A stretch of DNA of 64,000 nucleotides, taken from contig OZ038527.1 in assembly GCA_964036665.1 (NCBI GenBank), forward strand, positions 186,001-250,000, read 5' to 3'. Positions 1-9,616 of the stretch are shown piece after piece. Each line of letters opens with the position of its first letter. Position 1 is the stretch's first letter. A program made the translations under genes and the position numbers. Origin of the DNA: Gordius sp. MW1. Its lineage: Eukaryota; Nematomorpha; Gordioida; Gordea; Gordiidae. The notes under the pieces are model-generated. The model saw nothing but the letters and a program-made list of their open reading frames with translations, made no database searches and had not been told where the DNA came from.

Positions 1-3000
1 TGTAGCGAAAATAATTGATGAGCTGTTGCTGTACGGTTTGTGGGTTACTGCTCACAAAAACGAGTCCAGGGGTACCAGTTACCATACATTTCAGCGTATT
101 GGTACATTTTAAAATAGCCTCATCGCCGTAGTAATGAAGCCCTAGGACCGGACCTTTATTCAATAAAATAAACGTAAAGAGGATCAATATAAATTCTAAA
201 GCATAAAATTAAACCATATGATATAGGCCATGAAAATTATAAAATATTTGTTAAAATTGCCATAACGCATGATTTGCAAAAAAATACCGGCAGCTATAGT
301 CCTTTCATAGTGACTCGATCCGAATATAAGCTGAGAGTCATTTTGGCTAATATCCAATTGGCGGGTTTGTATGAGTAAACATTCCGGCTATCAAATACAT
401 TATTTTTTTGATTGATAAAACAAGTCTTACGTAGCGTTGTTCCATTGCGGATATGAAGATTTTAGCACGTTCGTCTATTTGACCATCCCAAAAAAAGACC
501 ACCAAGCAATGCTAATTTATTTATAGACATATGTAACTAGTTTCGAAATAAGAGCGTTAATTATAAACTGCAATATTATAAAACTAACCTGACAATTTTT
601 TCCCTCCGCCACCTTACGATCTGCAGCCCCATTTTCTCTAGATAATTCGCACATGGGTAGTCCTTTGGTACTCAACACCAGAGATTCATCTTTATTGATA
701 CTAATTGTATTTGAGAAATCCTCGAAAGATCCCCCCAAACTTTTTAATATTATTTTTTGGGGGATCTCTTTGCAAATTAACGGTTCTGATCTGAGCTCGG
801 TTGCCGGATTAACAGAATCAGATTGACTAAAACTCGGGAGTTCACTATTGGATCTTTCATTTGCTATGCCAATCTGTTGAACTATTTGTTTTATATCCGT
901 GGGTGGTATAAAATTTTCTAATTCTATCTTTGCCCTTTCCTAAAACATACCGGAACTCTTTCAGTATACCACTTTTAGAATATATTTTGCTATGAGTTTA
1001 GAAAAGTGTTAATAAATAAAAAAAAGATTTTTATTTGACTGGTTAACAAATTATTAATTATTATTTAAATTTTTTGGGGGTGTATTAACAATCCTAGACT
1101 TAGAGTACGGCTACAAAAATATTTTTAGCTGATTTTGGTGAGCCCGAAGACATAATGCAATCACAAATAACTTAGGAAGGTAGTAAATAATCGTTAGCTA
1201 TGAAAATGTATTAATTGTCATATTGATTAACTTTTCTATCATCCAACTCAATTGTTTATATTGGTTTTGAAGTTAAGTTACCTTTAAATGACATTGGGGA
1301 TTTTATAAAATAGAATGCCATATAAAGAGTTGAATTTGAAAAAGTCTCAATATTAAAAGCTTTATCCAACAATAATTATTAAAAATTTTAGAATGTTGAC
1401 TTTAAAATTTATCACTAATATATTAATGCAAAGCGAATCAAAAAGATTTATTCTTAAATTCAATACTACACCGGTCAAACCCTCCTGAATACATCTCGTG
1501 CACGGGTCGGGTTGGGCACGCAGTCCTTTGGTTAAAATAAGATTGTTCATTACCCAGTCAGGGAAAAAAATATAGTTCAGGCATTATAAAAATTTGTAAT
1601 AGTTGTAAACAAGTGATATATTACCGGTGACATTATATGCCAACTTTGGCTAGAATTTTTTTCGTTAAAATCAAAATCATGTACATCACTCCAAGAGTTA
1701 TTGAAAGGATTTAGTTTTGCAGCTTGAAATTGTTCTATAAAAATAAAGGTATCGTATAAAGTATAGCCGATGTCGTTGGAAATATTTTTTTATTTAAAGG
1801 GGAAAAGGTGATGATTAGATTTATTTATAAATTTGCTGACCTGAAAGCCCTTGGTAATTGTAACAAAAACATGCGAAATTAATGTTGTCAACGGACTCAA
1901 TGGCAGGTCGAGTAAGAGTGAATAACCAAATATCGATGTTCTTACAATCTCTCATTCGGAACTGGTGACAAGCCCCCATTATTTTACAATTCTCACAATT
2001 TCTAACATATATCCTAACGAAAATGAGATTAAAAATTCGAAATTTATTTAAGCGTTTATATAAAATAAAATTTTTTTTGATTTATATGTAAGATAATGAT
2101 ATTACGTGTTTTTAGTTGGGCCCACGAATATTGTGCAATTTGAGCATTTGTCAATGAAAACGGAATCAGAATTGTCGTATATGAAAAATTTCGAATTCTA
2201 AAGGAAACAGTTTAAATTAGTAAGATAAGATGCACATATTTTTCCATATAATTAAAATTAAAAAATACAAAATATAAGTGGGTAGTAGATTCCATTCCTA
2301 CCTTGCATTTGTGGATAGCAAATTGATTGCCTTGAACGCTATTGGGTAGCTTGATACAAGATTCGTCGGTTAAATTTTCAAATCTGTAGTCTTTGGTGGC
2401 AGAGTGTCCACGTTTTTCCCTATAAATCACATGCAAAAATTATATCAAATACTTAAAATTGATAAAACAAGATGTTGTTAATTTTCCTTATTCAATAGGA
2501 TGTTTGTTATTGAATTTAAATAAACCTAGCCCTTCTTTCACTCGCCCAACATGAGCCAAAATGTGTATTTGTTTACGGCCTTTAAGTTTATTTCAATATG
2601 CATTAAAATTAGCTTATTTTAATAATCTTTGTCTTTGCAAAAGGTTAGGTGATTGCAACTTTGAATGGTCAACATCATTTATGCTCCCTTTGTCATGTGC
2701 TTCAGCCAGCCAGATTCTCGATCATGGACGGAGCCAGGTTTTGGATTATGGGGCGTTTTAAGTTCAATTAGGGGGGGGGGGCATAATTTTTTTTAATTTT
2801 TAAAGGTTTTGTATGGAATTTTTTTTTGGCCATTTAGGGTGGGACAGCCCATGCTCTCGATTGCTGGTGGCTTGCTAAGCACGTGAATTATTACCCTCAT
2901 TTGCTTGGCGTTTTATATAAATAATATCATAAGGTAATTATGGTGTGAAATATAAAAAAATACTTCAAAATAAAATGCACTTACCAAGAAAATTTTCTCG

Positions 3001-3112
3001 TAGCAAAAGATTCGCTGAGACGTTTTAATCCACTTGCGCTATGATGTTGTTGATCGCCTTGCTTTTCTTTTCTCTTGTTAATAGTTATATATTTTCCAAG
3101 TAGACAACCCAT
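1..3112 (-). CDS. RP2: RP2/XRP2 homologue (ARL3 GTPase-activating protein), 3' end cut by window edge
   Basis: Ten exons, high to low: 2985-3112, 2302-2419, 2106-2197, 1841-2013, 1625-1734, 1481-1525 (least certain), 589-939, 431-511, 288-387, 1-195 (runs off the window). All junctions are GT-AG and all phases agree. The protein starts MGCLLGKY, the myristoylation/palmitoylation type amino terminus of RP2. A C-CAP/TBCC domain follows (about residues 43-190), with FSWEKRG, TDESCIKLP, ACHQFRMRDC and NSWSDVHDF blocks. By family knowledge RP2 is the GAP for ARL3 in ciliary trafficking; its catalytic arginine corresponds to R132 and its conserved glutamate to E152 here, 20 residues apart as in human RP2. 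After a linker longer than in human comes the NDK-like tail (CLVVFFWDGQ, LLNKGPVLGL). A small hAT MITE sits in intron 1. Identification is by remembered family sequence. Confidence 0.93.
2723..2853. mobile_element. hAT-type MITE in intron 1 of RP2
   Basis: 131-bp element starting catggacggagccagg and ending in cagcccatg, with an internal G run. The flanks ttctcgat (2715-2722) and ctctcgat (2854-2861) match at 7 of 8 positions, as expected for an aged 8-bp hAT target-site duplication. It belongs to the catgggcgtagccagg family seen several more times in this window. No coding capacity. Confidence 0.75.
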
Positions 3113-3609
3113 CTCTGTTCACTCCTTATATTCACATGAAAAATTATAATTTGTTAACATATTTTCGTTTTGTTAGACCTTTATAACAGATGACATTTTG
3201 TCACCTACAAGTTTAGTCTGTGCCTACATGTGTTGTCTGCTGAAGCATTTGTGATGGAATATAATAATATTTGGAATCTAATAAGGGACCTGTCTTAGAT
3301 TTAGAATGAACTAGAATCAATGTTGAGGATATGAGGTCGAATTATAAAAAATTGCGCACTTAGTGAGCAAGTGTTTGCTTTGAACAAATTATAGTATATA
3401 TGTGCGCGTTTCATTTTAATATTAAAACATAATTTCAAAAAAATCGATATGTATTGTAGGGGAGGAGGGGTGGAACGGGCTTGGTTGAAAATCAATAAAT
3501 TAAACCTTAGATTTATTAGACTAGTACGTACAAGGCTCATATTTCTATGTTGAATTTGAGTTATTTAGTGTCATCTTTCAGTTTAATGGCCGAAAATTGC
3601 AGAAAATTA
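3113..3609. other. RP2 upstream flank
   Basis: AT-rich DNA between the RP2 start codon and the next transposon. The RP2 promoter should lie here, but I see no recognisable core element. An open frame at 3301-3540 on the minus strand has no family resemblance and is not called. Confidence 0.4.
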
Positions 3610-3769
3610 GAATGAACCAGGCGCGTAGCCAGGATTTTCTCGAGGGGGGGGGAAATTTCCAAAAAATATTTATAACATTTTTATTTCAACATCAAAATTA
3701 TAAAATCTGGGTATATTCAAACGTCATGAAATTTTAATTGAAATGTTGTCAGAAATGGAAAAGAAACCA

Positions 3770-4232
3770 AATAAGGAGAAATTGAAGCAAGCTGGTATGA
3801 TCACGATGTTGCAACAGAAGCTGCAACTTTGCTCACTTCTTTACGCAATCTGATCTATATATCATGTAAGCAATTGAAAAAAGGACCTAGATCTTCAAAA
3901 CGTCAAACAGTTAGCAGAAACTTTAGTAATAGTAGTCGAACCTAAGGCTAAGTTGTATGAATTTGACCTTAAGAAACCTCGATATGCAAAGACAAGAAAC
4001 AAGTTTTGGCAAATTTTCAAATAATATTTCCTCCGAATTCTTTGATTGTATTGCCAGAAGCGCGAATGAAAAATAACTATAGAAGGATTTCGTTTAAAAA
4101 ATCCATTGGACGCCCTATTAGATTATAAAATATTGTAATCTTTCCCCAACATCACAACTCTTCTTTACCTATTGGCTTTTAAATAAGAAATACTATGTCA
4201 TAAAATCGATTAAATGGATTGGCCTTTTTTAT
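3770..4232 (+). pseudogene. Inverted second copy of the same hAT transposase fragment
   Basis: Plus-strand sequence that aligns with the reverse complement of 7560-8280 and then of about 4366-4410, with several deletions. One removes the hATC motif between 4186 and 4187; another removes about 120 bp near 3990. Stops and frameshifts are abundant. The short inverted repeat at 4188-4232 versus 4366-4410 is the innermost part of this palindrome, not a separate MITE. Confidence 0.7.
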
Positions 4233-4414
4233 TGCATTTTTATTTAAACATTAAAATTAATAAAAAGAAAGTCATTATAAAATAATTTTGAATTTTCTTT
4301 TTACCAGCGATAAGATATCAAGAACTTCATCGGGAGTGGGAGCTAATTCCCGATGAATCGCTAAAATGGCCAATCCATTTAATCTATTTTTCGACATAGT
4401 ATTTCTTTTATATA

Positions 4415-4505
4415 ACACTACCAACGACGGTCCCAAGTCCGTGTGAAAAAAGTGGAGGGTTGGCGTCAGGTCGGAAGCCGGCTGTAAAAAGCAACTCCAA
4501 ACAAC
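4415..4505 (+). promoter_or_regulatory. Conserved structured 5' leader of the RTE element
   Basis: Ninety-one bases upstream of the ORF. The same leader precedes copy 2 (58844-58926, lacking the first nine bases) and the diverged copy 3 (62152-62230) with only a few substitutions. Possible pairing: acgg (4427-4430) with ccgt (4439-4442), and ggag...ttg (4453-4461) with caactcc (4492-4498) around a cgg-aag-ccg hairpin. Non-LTR elements often carry an internal promoter here, and some carry an HDV-like ribozyme; which applies, if either, is not established. Confidence 0.6.
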
Positions 4506-7493
4506 ATGGCAGCTTCAAATACGAAAATTTACCAGAATGCTAGGGCGTCCTCCCCAAACGACGCGCATTGCATCATCCGCCCGTGCAATGTGAAAAGTAT
4601 ACAAGGGTTACCGCCTCACTCACAACGAAGGCGGTTAAGGAATCTAGTTGTCAAACGGACAAGAGTGGCCAGCTGGAATGTGGGTACGCTGACGGGGAAG
4701 AGCATCGAGGTTGCGCAGATGCTAAAAAGGCGAAGGATACACATAGCGTGCCTACAAGAAACGCGATGGCATGGAACAAAAGCCAGGGAGCTAGGAGATG
4801 GTTACAAGCTATACTACTCGGGTTCCCCATCACGGAAGAACGGGGTCGGTATAGTGCTTAGCGATTCCTATAAGGACAAGGTAGTCGAAGTCAAACGATG
4901 CTCGGATAGATTGATGTGCATAAAGCTGGCGGATCAAGGCGGCCTTGTCAATGTTATCTGTGCGTATTCGCCCCAGGTTGGATGTTCCGAAATTGAGAAG
5001 GACGAATTCTATGAGAAGCTCGAAAACGAAATACGCTACGTGAAGCCTGACGAGAATCTCATCATCGGAGCAGACTTTAATGGGCACGTTGGGAAAGAAA
5101 GGGGCGTGTACGAACGAAATCACGGCGGGCATGGCTATGGGGTGAAGAACAAAGAGGGAGAGAAGTTACTACAGATGGCGCAAGCTTACGATATGGCCAT
5201 TGTGAATACCTTCTTTCAGAAGCGTACCGAACATCTAGCAACGTACAGCAGTGGGGATCACCTTACACAGGTCGACTACATCCTAGTGAAGCGCAAAAAT
5301 TTGTGGCAAGTCAAAGATTGCAAGGTTATACCGGGGGAAGAAATCGCCAAACAACATCGGCCAGTTGTCCTCGATATAGCACGAAAGATTTTTCCCGAGA
5401 GGAGAAAAGTCTACACACCAAGGACAAAGTACGAAAAGCTCAAGGATGATCGTGCAAATGAAATGTTTCACGCTCGAGCAACTCCGCTCTTGAAGGTTGC
5501 AGGCTTGGGGGGCGACATTAACAAAAGGTGGGACACCGTTGCAAATGTTCTAAAGGAAACGGCCTTTCAAATCCTGGGACGAACTAAGGGCGGCAGAGCG
5601 CACAAGCGTGAACTATGGTGGTGGAATGACTCGGTCAAAGGGGCTATAGAAGAAAAGAAGGCGTTGTACCTACGATGGTACAAAACGAAGATAGGAGAAG
5701 ACTACGTGGCATATCGTGAAGCGAAACGCAAAGCTAAGACGGCGGTTGCGATAGCGAAGAACAAGGCTTACACCGAGATGGCAAACAAGCTCGATACGAA
5801 GGGCGGCGACATAGTCATGTATAAACTCGCAAAGATTAGGGAGAAAAAAAGTCGAGATGTCGGGACACTGAAAGTCATTAAAAGCGAAGAGGGACGAACG
5901 TTGTGCAAACCGAAGGAAGTCATCAAAAGATGGAAAGACTATTTCCAAAATATGATGAACAAAACGAATGATAGAAGACCGCTAGAGAGGGTGGAACCGA
6001 ACTCCAACTTGGTTTTACCATTCCAGGCTTATGAAGTAGGAGCGCAACTAACGAAGATGCGGAAAGGGAAAGCGCTAGGTCCCGATGATTTACCGATCGA
6101 AGCTTGGCTTGGGTGCAAAGGAGAAGGAATCGACATAATGACAGGCCTATTTAACGCTATGCTGTATGAGAGTCGTATCCCTGACCAATGGAGGGAAAGT
6201 ACTATCATACCCATATACAAAGGCAAAGGAGACGCGCAGGAATGTGGCAACTTTAGAGGTATCAAGTTGACCTGCCACTCACTAAAACTACTAGAAAGGG
6301 TGATAGTGAAAAGGCTCAATGACGAAGTTTGTCTCTCGCCCAATCAGTTTGGATTCGTGGCCGGTAAATCAACGATGGATCCAATCTTTGCGTTGAAGCA
6401 GACGATGGAAAAATATGGCGACATAAGAAAGAACTTACACATGGTCTTCATCGATTTGGAAAAGGCCTACGATACGGTTCCGAGAGACTTAATATGGTGG
6501 TCCCTTAGAGCCAGAAATATACCCGAAGGATATGTTCGACTTATCAAGGAAATGTATAATGGCGCGGTTGCATCTGTTAGGACTACCGTAGGAGAAACGA
6601 AACCCTTCCGAATAATGATTGGACTACATCAAGGGTCAGCGTTAAGCCCATTCTTGTTTAATCTAATTATGGATACAATAACAAAGGACTTGCACAAGCC
6701 AGCCCCTTGGACTATGCTATATGCCGATGATATTGTCCTATGCGATGAAACAAGAGAAGGGGTTTTTCATCAGGCGAAAAAATGGTCAGAACGTTTTTCG
6801 GAATTCGGGTTAAAGGTCAGCGAGAAGAAAACGGTTTACATGCAAACGATGGGCGGTAGTCCGCAAATGCACAAAAATGGCGGTCCAATGTACACTGAGG
6901 TTGATAAGTTCACATATCTTGGCTCGCTATTACATCAAGAGGGAGGATGTACCGCCGAAGTCCATTCTCGGATCAAGAAAGCATGGCTCAAGTGGCGCAG
7001 CATCTCCGGTGTCATGTGTGACAAAAAGATACCAATTTGGTTGAAAAGCAAGGCGTACAAAACCATCGTGCGACCGGTCTTGCTTTACGGGAGCGAAACA
7101 TGGGCTGTAACCACCGCGGAGGAGAAACTTTTGCAAGTCACGGAAATGAGAATGGTGCGATGGAGCTTAGGCTACACCAAGCTGGATCGCAAGACGAACG
7201 AATCCTTGATGACAAAGATGGGTATACAAGCGACGAAGGACTTCTTAAGAGAAAATCGACTGCGGTGGTACGGCCATGTATTACGAAGAGAAGAGGACGA
7301 TGTCACACGGCGAACGCTGGAGATGGACGTGCCTGGAAGAAGAGGAAGGGGCAGACCACGTGCCACCTGGAAACGACTGGTCAAAAAGGATATGGACGTC
7401 AAACAAATGGAAATTGGCATGGCATTTACGCGACTCAGATGGAAGAGGCTGCTGAAAACTTACCCCACGTCTGTGGGATTTCCAACACGATGA
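4506..7493 (+). CDS. RTE-type endonuclease/reverse transcriptase, intact, 995 aa
   Basis: A single polyprotein for target-primed reverse transcription. The AP-endonuclease domain (about residues 50-290) shows ASWNVGTLTG, LQETRW (E85), GADFNGHVG (D190, N192), QVDYILV (D257) and QHRPV (H284). The reverse transcriptase domain (about 480-790) shows the YKGKG and NFRGI blocks, FIDLEKAYD (D650), GLHQGSALSPFLF and catalytic YADD (739-742). The tail has the RTE-like RRGRGRPRATWKRL block. All catalytic residues are present with no stop or frameshift. Such proteins are often mislabelled craniofacial development protein 2-like in databases. The ATG at 4506 is the first in frame and is shared with copy 2. 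Confidence 0.96.
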   Translation: MAASNTKIYQNARASSPNDAHCIIRPCNVKSIQGLPPHSQRRRLRNLVVKRTRVASWNVGTLTGKSIEVAQMLKRRRIHIACLQETRWHGTKARELGDGYKLYYSGSPSRKNGVGIVLSDSYKDKVVEVKRCSDRLMCIKLADQGGLVNVICAYSPQVGCSEIEKDEFYEKLENEIRYVKPDENLIIGADFNGHVGKERGVYERNHGGHGYGVKNKEGEKLLQMAQAYDMAIVNTFFQKRTEHLATYSSGDHLTQVDYILVKRKNLWQVKDCKVIPGEEIAKQHRPVVLDIARKIFPERRKVYTPRTKYEKLKDDRANEMFHARATPLLKVAGLGGDINKRWDTVANVLKETAFQILGRTKGGRAHKRELWWWNDSVKGAIEEKKALYLRWYKTKIGEDYVAYREAKRKAKTAVAIAKNKAYTEMANKLDTKGGDIVMYKLAKIREKKSRDVGTLKVIKSEEGRTLCKPKEVIKRWKDYFQNMMNKTNDRRPLERVEPNSNLVLPFQAYEVGAQLTKMRKGKALGPDDLPIEAWLGCKGEGIDIMTGLFNAMLYESRIPDQWRESTIIPIYKGKGDAQECGNFRGIKLTCHSLKLLERVIVKRLNDEVCLSPNQFGFVAGKSTMDPIFALKQTMEKYGDIRKNLHMVFIDLEKAYDTVPRDLIWWSLRARNIPEGYVRLIKEMYNGAVASVRTTVGETKPFRIMIGLHQGSALSPFLFNLIMDTITKDLHKPAPWTMLYADDIVLCDETREGVFHQAKKWSERFSEFGLKVSEKKTVYMQTMGGSPQMHKNGGPMYTEVDKFTYLGSLLHQEGGCTAEVHSRIKKAWLKWRSISGVMCDKKIPIWLKSKAYKTIVRPVLLYGSETWAVTTAEEKLLQVTEMRMVRWSLGYTKLDRKTNESLMTKMGIQATKDFLRENRLRWYGHVLRREEDDVTRRTLEMDVPGRRGRGRPRATWKRLVKKDMDVKQMEIGMAFTRLRWKRLLKTYPTSVGFPTR

Positions 7494-7515
7494 AGAAGAG
7501 TATTTCTTTTATATA

Positions 7516-8400
7516 TGTAGCCTCCTCAACGTTGAGAAACTTCTTTCAATGGTGCATGTAGTGATAGGAAGACAAGCTAACTGGTAAAGGAGAGCTGTGA
7601 TGTTGGGTAAAGATTCCAGTATCTTAAAACGTGATAAGGCATCCAAGGGATTCTTTGGACGAAATCCTTCTGACGTCTAAGACAACGCCATATACCATAT
7701 ATCAAATTCGGATTTAAGGTCTTCGTTTGTCCCCTTAAGATCATTGGAATAAAAGTCCCATAGAAAGTTTATTTTCATCCGCGTTTCTGGATTAAAGAAT
7801 TCGAAGGAAATAATATTTGCAAATTTGCCAAAACTTGTTTCTTGTCCACAAACCGTTCATTGAGTTGTAGAATGAACATCGAGCAAAGGTATAAAAATAG
7901 TGATTTTGTTATAATCCTCAATGGATTCAGTTAAAATATTACTTCGACAAGTTTGTTTCTTTGCATATCGAGGTTTCTTAAGGTCAAAATCATACAACTT
8001 AGCCTTAGCTTCGACTACTAAAAAAATTTCCCGAAACACTTCATCAACATTGTTTCTTATTAATTTCATTTGATTTACTAAAGTTTCTGCTAACTCTGTG
8101 ACTTGCTGAAGATCTAGGTCCTTTTTTTGTAATTGCTTGCATAATATGGATGTATAGCCAAAGAGTTTATTTAGGCATAGAAGGGAAATAATGTATTCAG
8201 ATTGTCGTAAAGCAGTGAGCAATGTTGCAGCTTCTGTTTCAACATCGTGATCAAACCATGTAGATGATATCTTTTCCAATGCTGGATATATGGCATCTTG
8301 AAGCAAAATGTGTGTGGAAACAGCTTTGTGCCGTGATGCCCAACGGGTGACACACACTTGCTTTAATTTCTCTTTATTGGTTTATCTTCCACTTCTCACT
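7516..8400 (-). pseudogene. hAT transposase remnant (RNase H / hATC part), interrupted by an RTE insertion
   Basis: The best frame is 7857-8357 (166 codons, VTRWASRH..., DHDVETEAATLL), typical of the TTF/ZMYM-like hAT transposases widespread in animals. Further downstream, in shifted frames, the carboxy-terminal dimerisation motif TCTIERSFSTLRRL is readable at 7516-7620. The coding sequence then continues on the far side of the LINE (4414 down to about 4276) with NRLNGLAILAIHRE and a stop. The amino-terminal BED part is missing and there are frameshifts and stops, so it cannot encode an active transposase. Confidence 0.8.
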
Positions 8401-8702
8401 ACATTTCAATTAAAACTTCATAACGTTTAGAATATTTATCGTAAATGCTACGCTAAATATCGCAAAAGGAAAAAAACAGTAATAGTTAATAGTCTTTTTG
8501 TCGAAATTTGATTGAAAAATAAAAAAAGTATATAAACATATTATTTAATAAATTGCATAGCATTAGCAATTAATAAGTGTCTTACTTAATCAGTTACGTT
8601 GCACAACTATAAAATATAAACTTTAGATCTAAAATGTTTTTTCCCATAAAAAATCTGGGGGGGGCAATTTCCCGTTTCCTCATTTAAGCCACTGGAATGA
8701 AC

Positions 8703-9616
8703 AAATATTGTATTAAAACAAATTAGAATATAAATGCTATTAATTTGCGGCAAAGGTTTTTGTTATCAACTAGTAAGTTTTGAAGTTTTAAACAAAGTTA
8801 TGTCCCGTTTAAGTTCTTGCTTAAAAAATAAATTAATAATGATGGAAACACATTTAATTTATCATCCTTTATATAATTCCTTTCATTTGTAATTCTCATT
8901 TAAATTGCCTCGTTTTAGAATGATCAATATATATTAATTGTTAAAAACTAGCTTATTGATTTTAAACAGCATTAAATTTTATTTCAATTTTATCAGTTAA
9001 CGATGATCACTGCATTTTATATTCTTTGGTAAACAAACAACAATTAATATCCAAACAAATAAAGTTGAAGTTTCAATTAAAAAATTTATTAAATACATTA
9101 AAAATCGTAATTAGAAGGAATTTTCATGATGCACATCAACGGGTTTATAATGTATTGCTCCATCGTGCTGGTGGTGTAATATGGCATATCATTTCGAAAA
9201 AAATATCTCTGAATACAGTTTATATGTGTGAACAAGGGCGGAATCAAAAGGTGGGCAATTGAATATTTTCACAACTCAACATGTCCACATGACCACCATC
9301 TCGCATATATGATGTATAACTAATTTTATTATATATGTATACATATATATAAACAGGAATAACAAATATATATATATATATATATATTATAACGTGGATA
9401 AAAGAGTGCAAGGAGTGCGAAAAAGAATGGAGCGTGTGCAGGCTGACAAGTAGGTATCAATAAGCTCAAGGTGATGATTTGTAAATGTCGTCCTTAATAA
9501 ATTATTATTATTAATAAAATAGTAATAAAAATTGAAAAGTTGGCGTTCACAGAGCAATTATTAGCACCACATTGTTAAGGTATTTTGTCTTAAATTAGGG
9601 TACAGGTGCACGTCAG
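8703..9616. other. Intergenic, no gene seen
   Basis: AT-rich spacer between the hAT composite and the ESRP stop codon. It holds a short (AT)n tract at about 9366-9388. The plus frame at 9026-9262 has no recognisable domain. The ESRP 3' UTR and polyadenylation site should fall in the right-hand part. Confidence 0.4.

Larger units (their letters stand above)
4398..7515 (+). mobile_element. Full-length RTE-clade non-LTR retrotransposon, copy 1, with 17-bp TSDs
   Basis: Perfect direct repeats agtatttcttttatata at 4398-4414 and 7499-7515 bracket the element at 4415-7498 (3084 bp). It has a 91-bp leader, one long ORF and only five bases after the stop (agaag), as expected for RTE elements with very short 3' ends. 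A perfect TSD and an uninterrupted ORF indicate a recent insertion. The target is a hAT transposase remnant, so this is a nested insertion. Confidence 0.95.
3610..8702. mobile_element. Composite hAT transposon (with inverted internal copy and nested LINE) plus its 8-bp TSDs
   Basis: The duplication gaatgaac occurs at 3610-3617 and 8695-8702. The element between begins caggcgcgtagccagg and ends, read on the minus strand, cagtggcttaaatgagg; both are hAT-like ends starting CAG. Inside are a minus-strand transposase remnant (about 8400 down to 7516, resuming 4414 down to 4276) and a second, plus-strand partial copy of the same gene at about 3770-4232, so the two copies meet tail to tail. A full RTE LINE at 4415-7498 splits the minus-strand copy. 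Both transposase copies lack the amino-terminal half. Confidence 0.85.

Noticed and set aside
4188..4410. A separate MITE defined by the actatgtc/gacatagt inverted repeat
   Set aside because: The arms are the innermost coding parts of the two inverted hAT transposase copies, since the minus strand continues the hATC tail (NRLNGLAILAIHRE).
4415..4505. Firm call of an HDV-like ribozyme in the RTE leader
   Set aside because: I could not draw the nested double pseudoknot with the active-site C convincingly; reported only as a conserved structured leader.
7037..7561. 174-codon plus-strand ORF (and its twin at 61456-62028)
   Set aside because: Alternative frame over the RTE ORF 3' part, carried along with the element.
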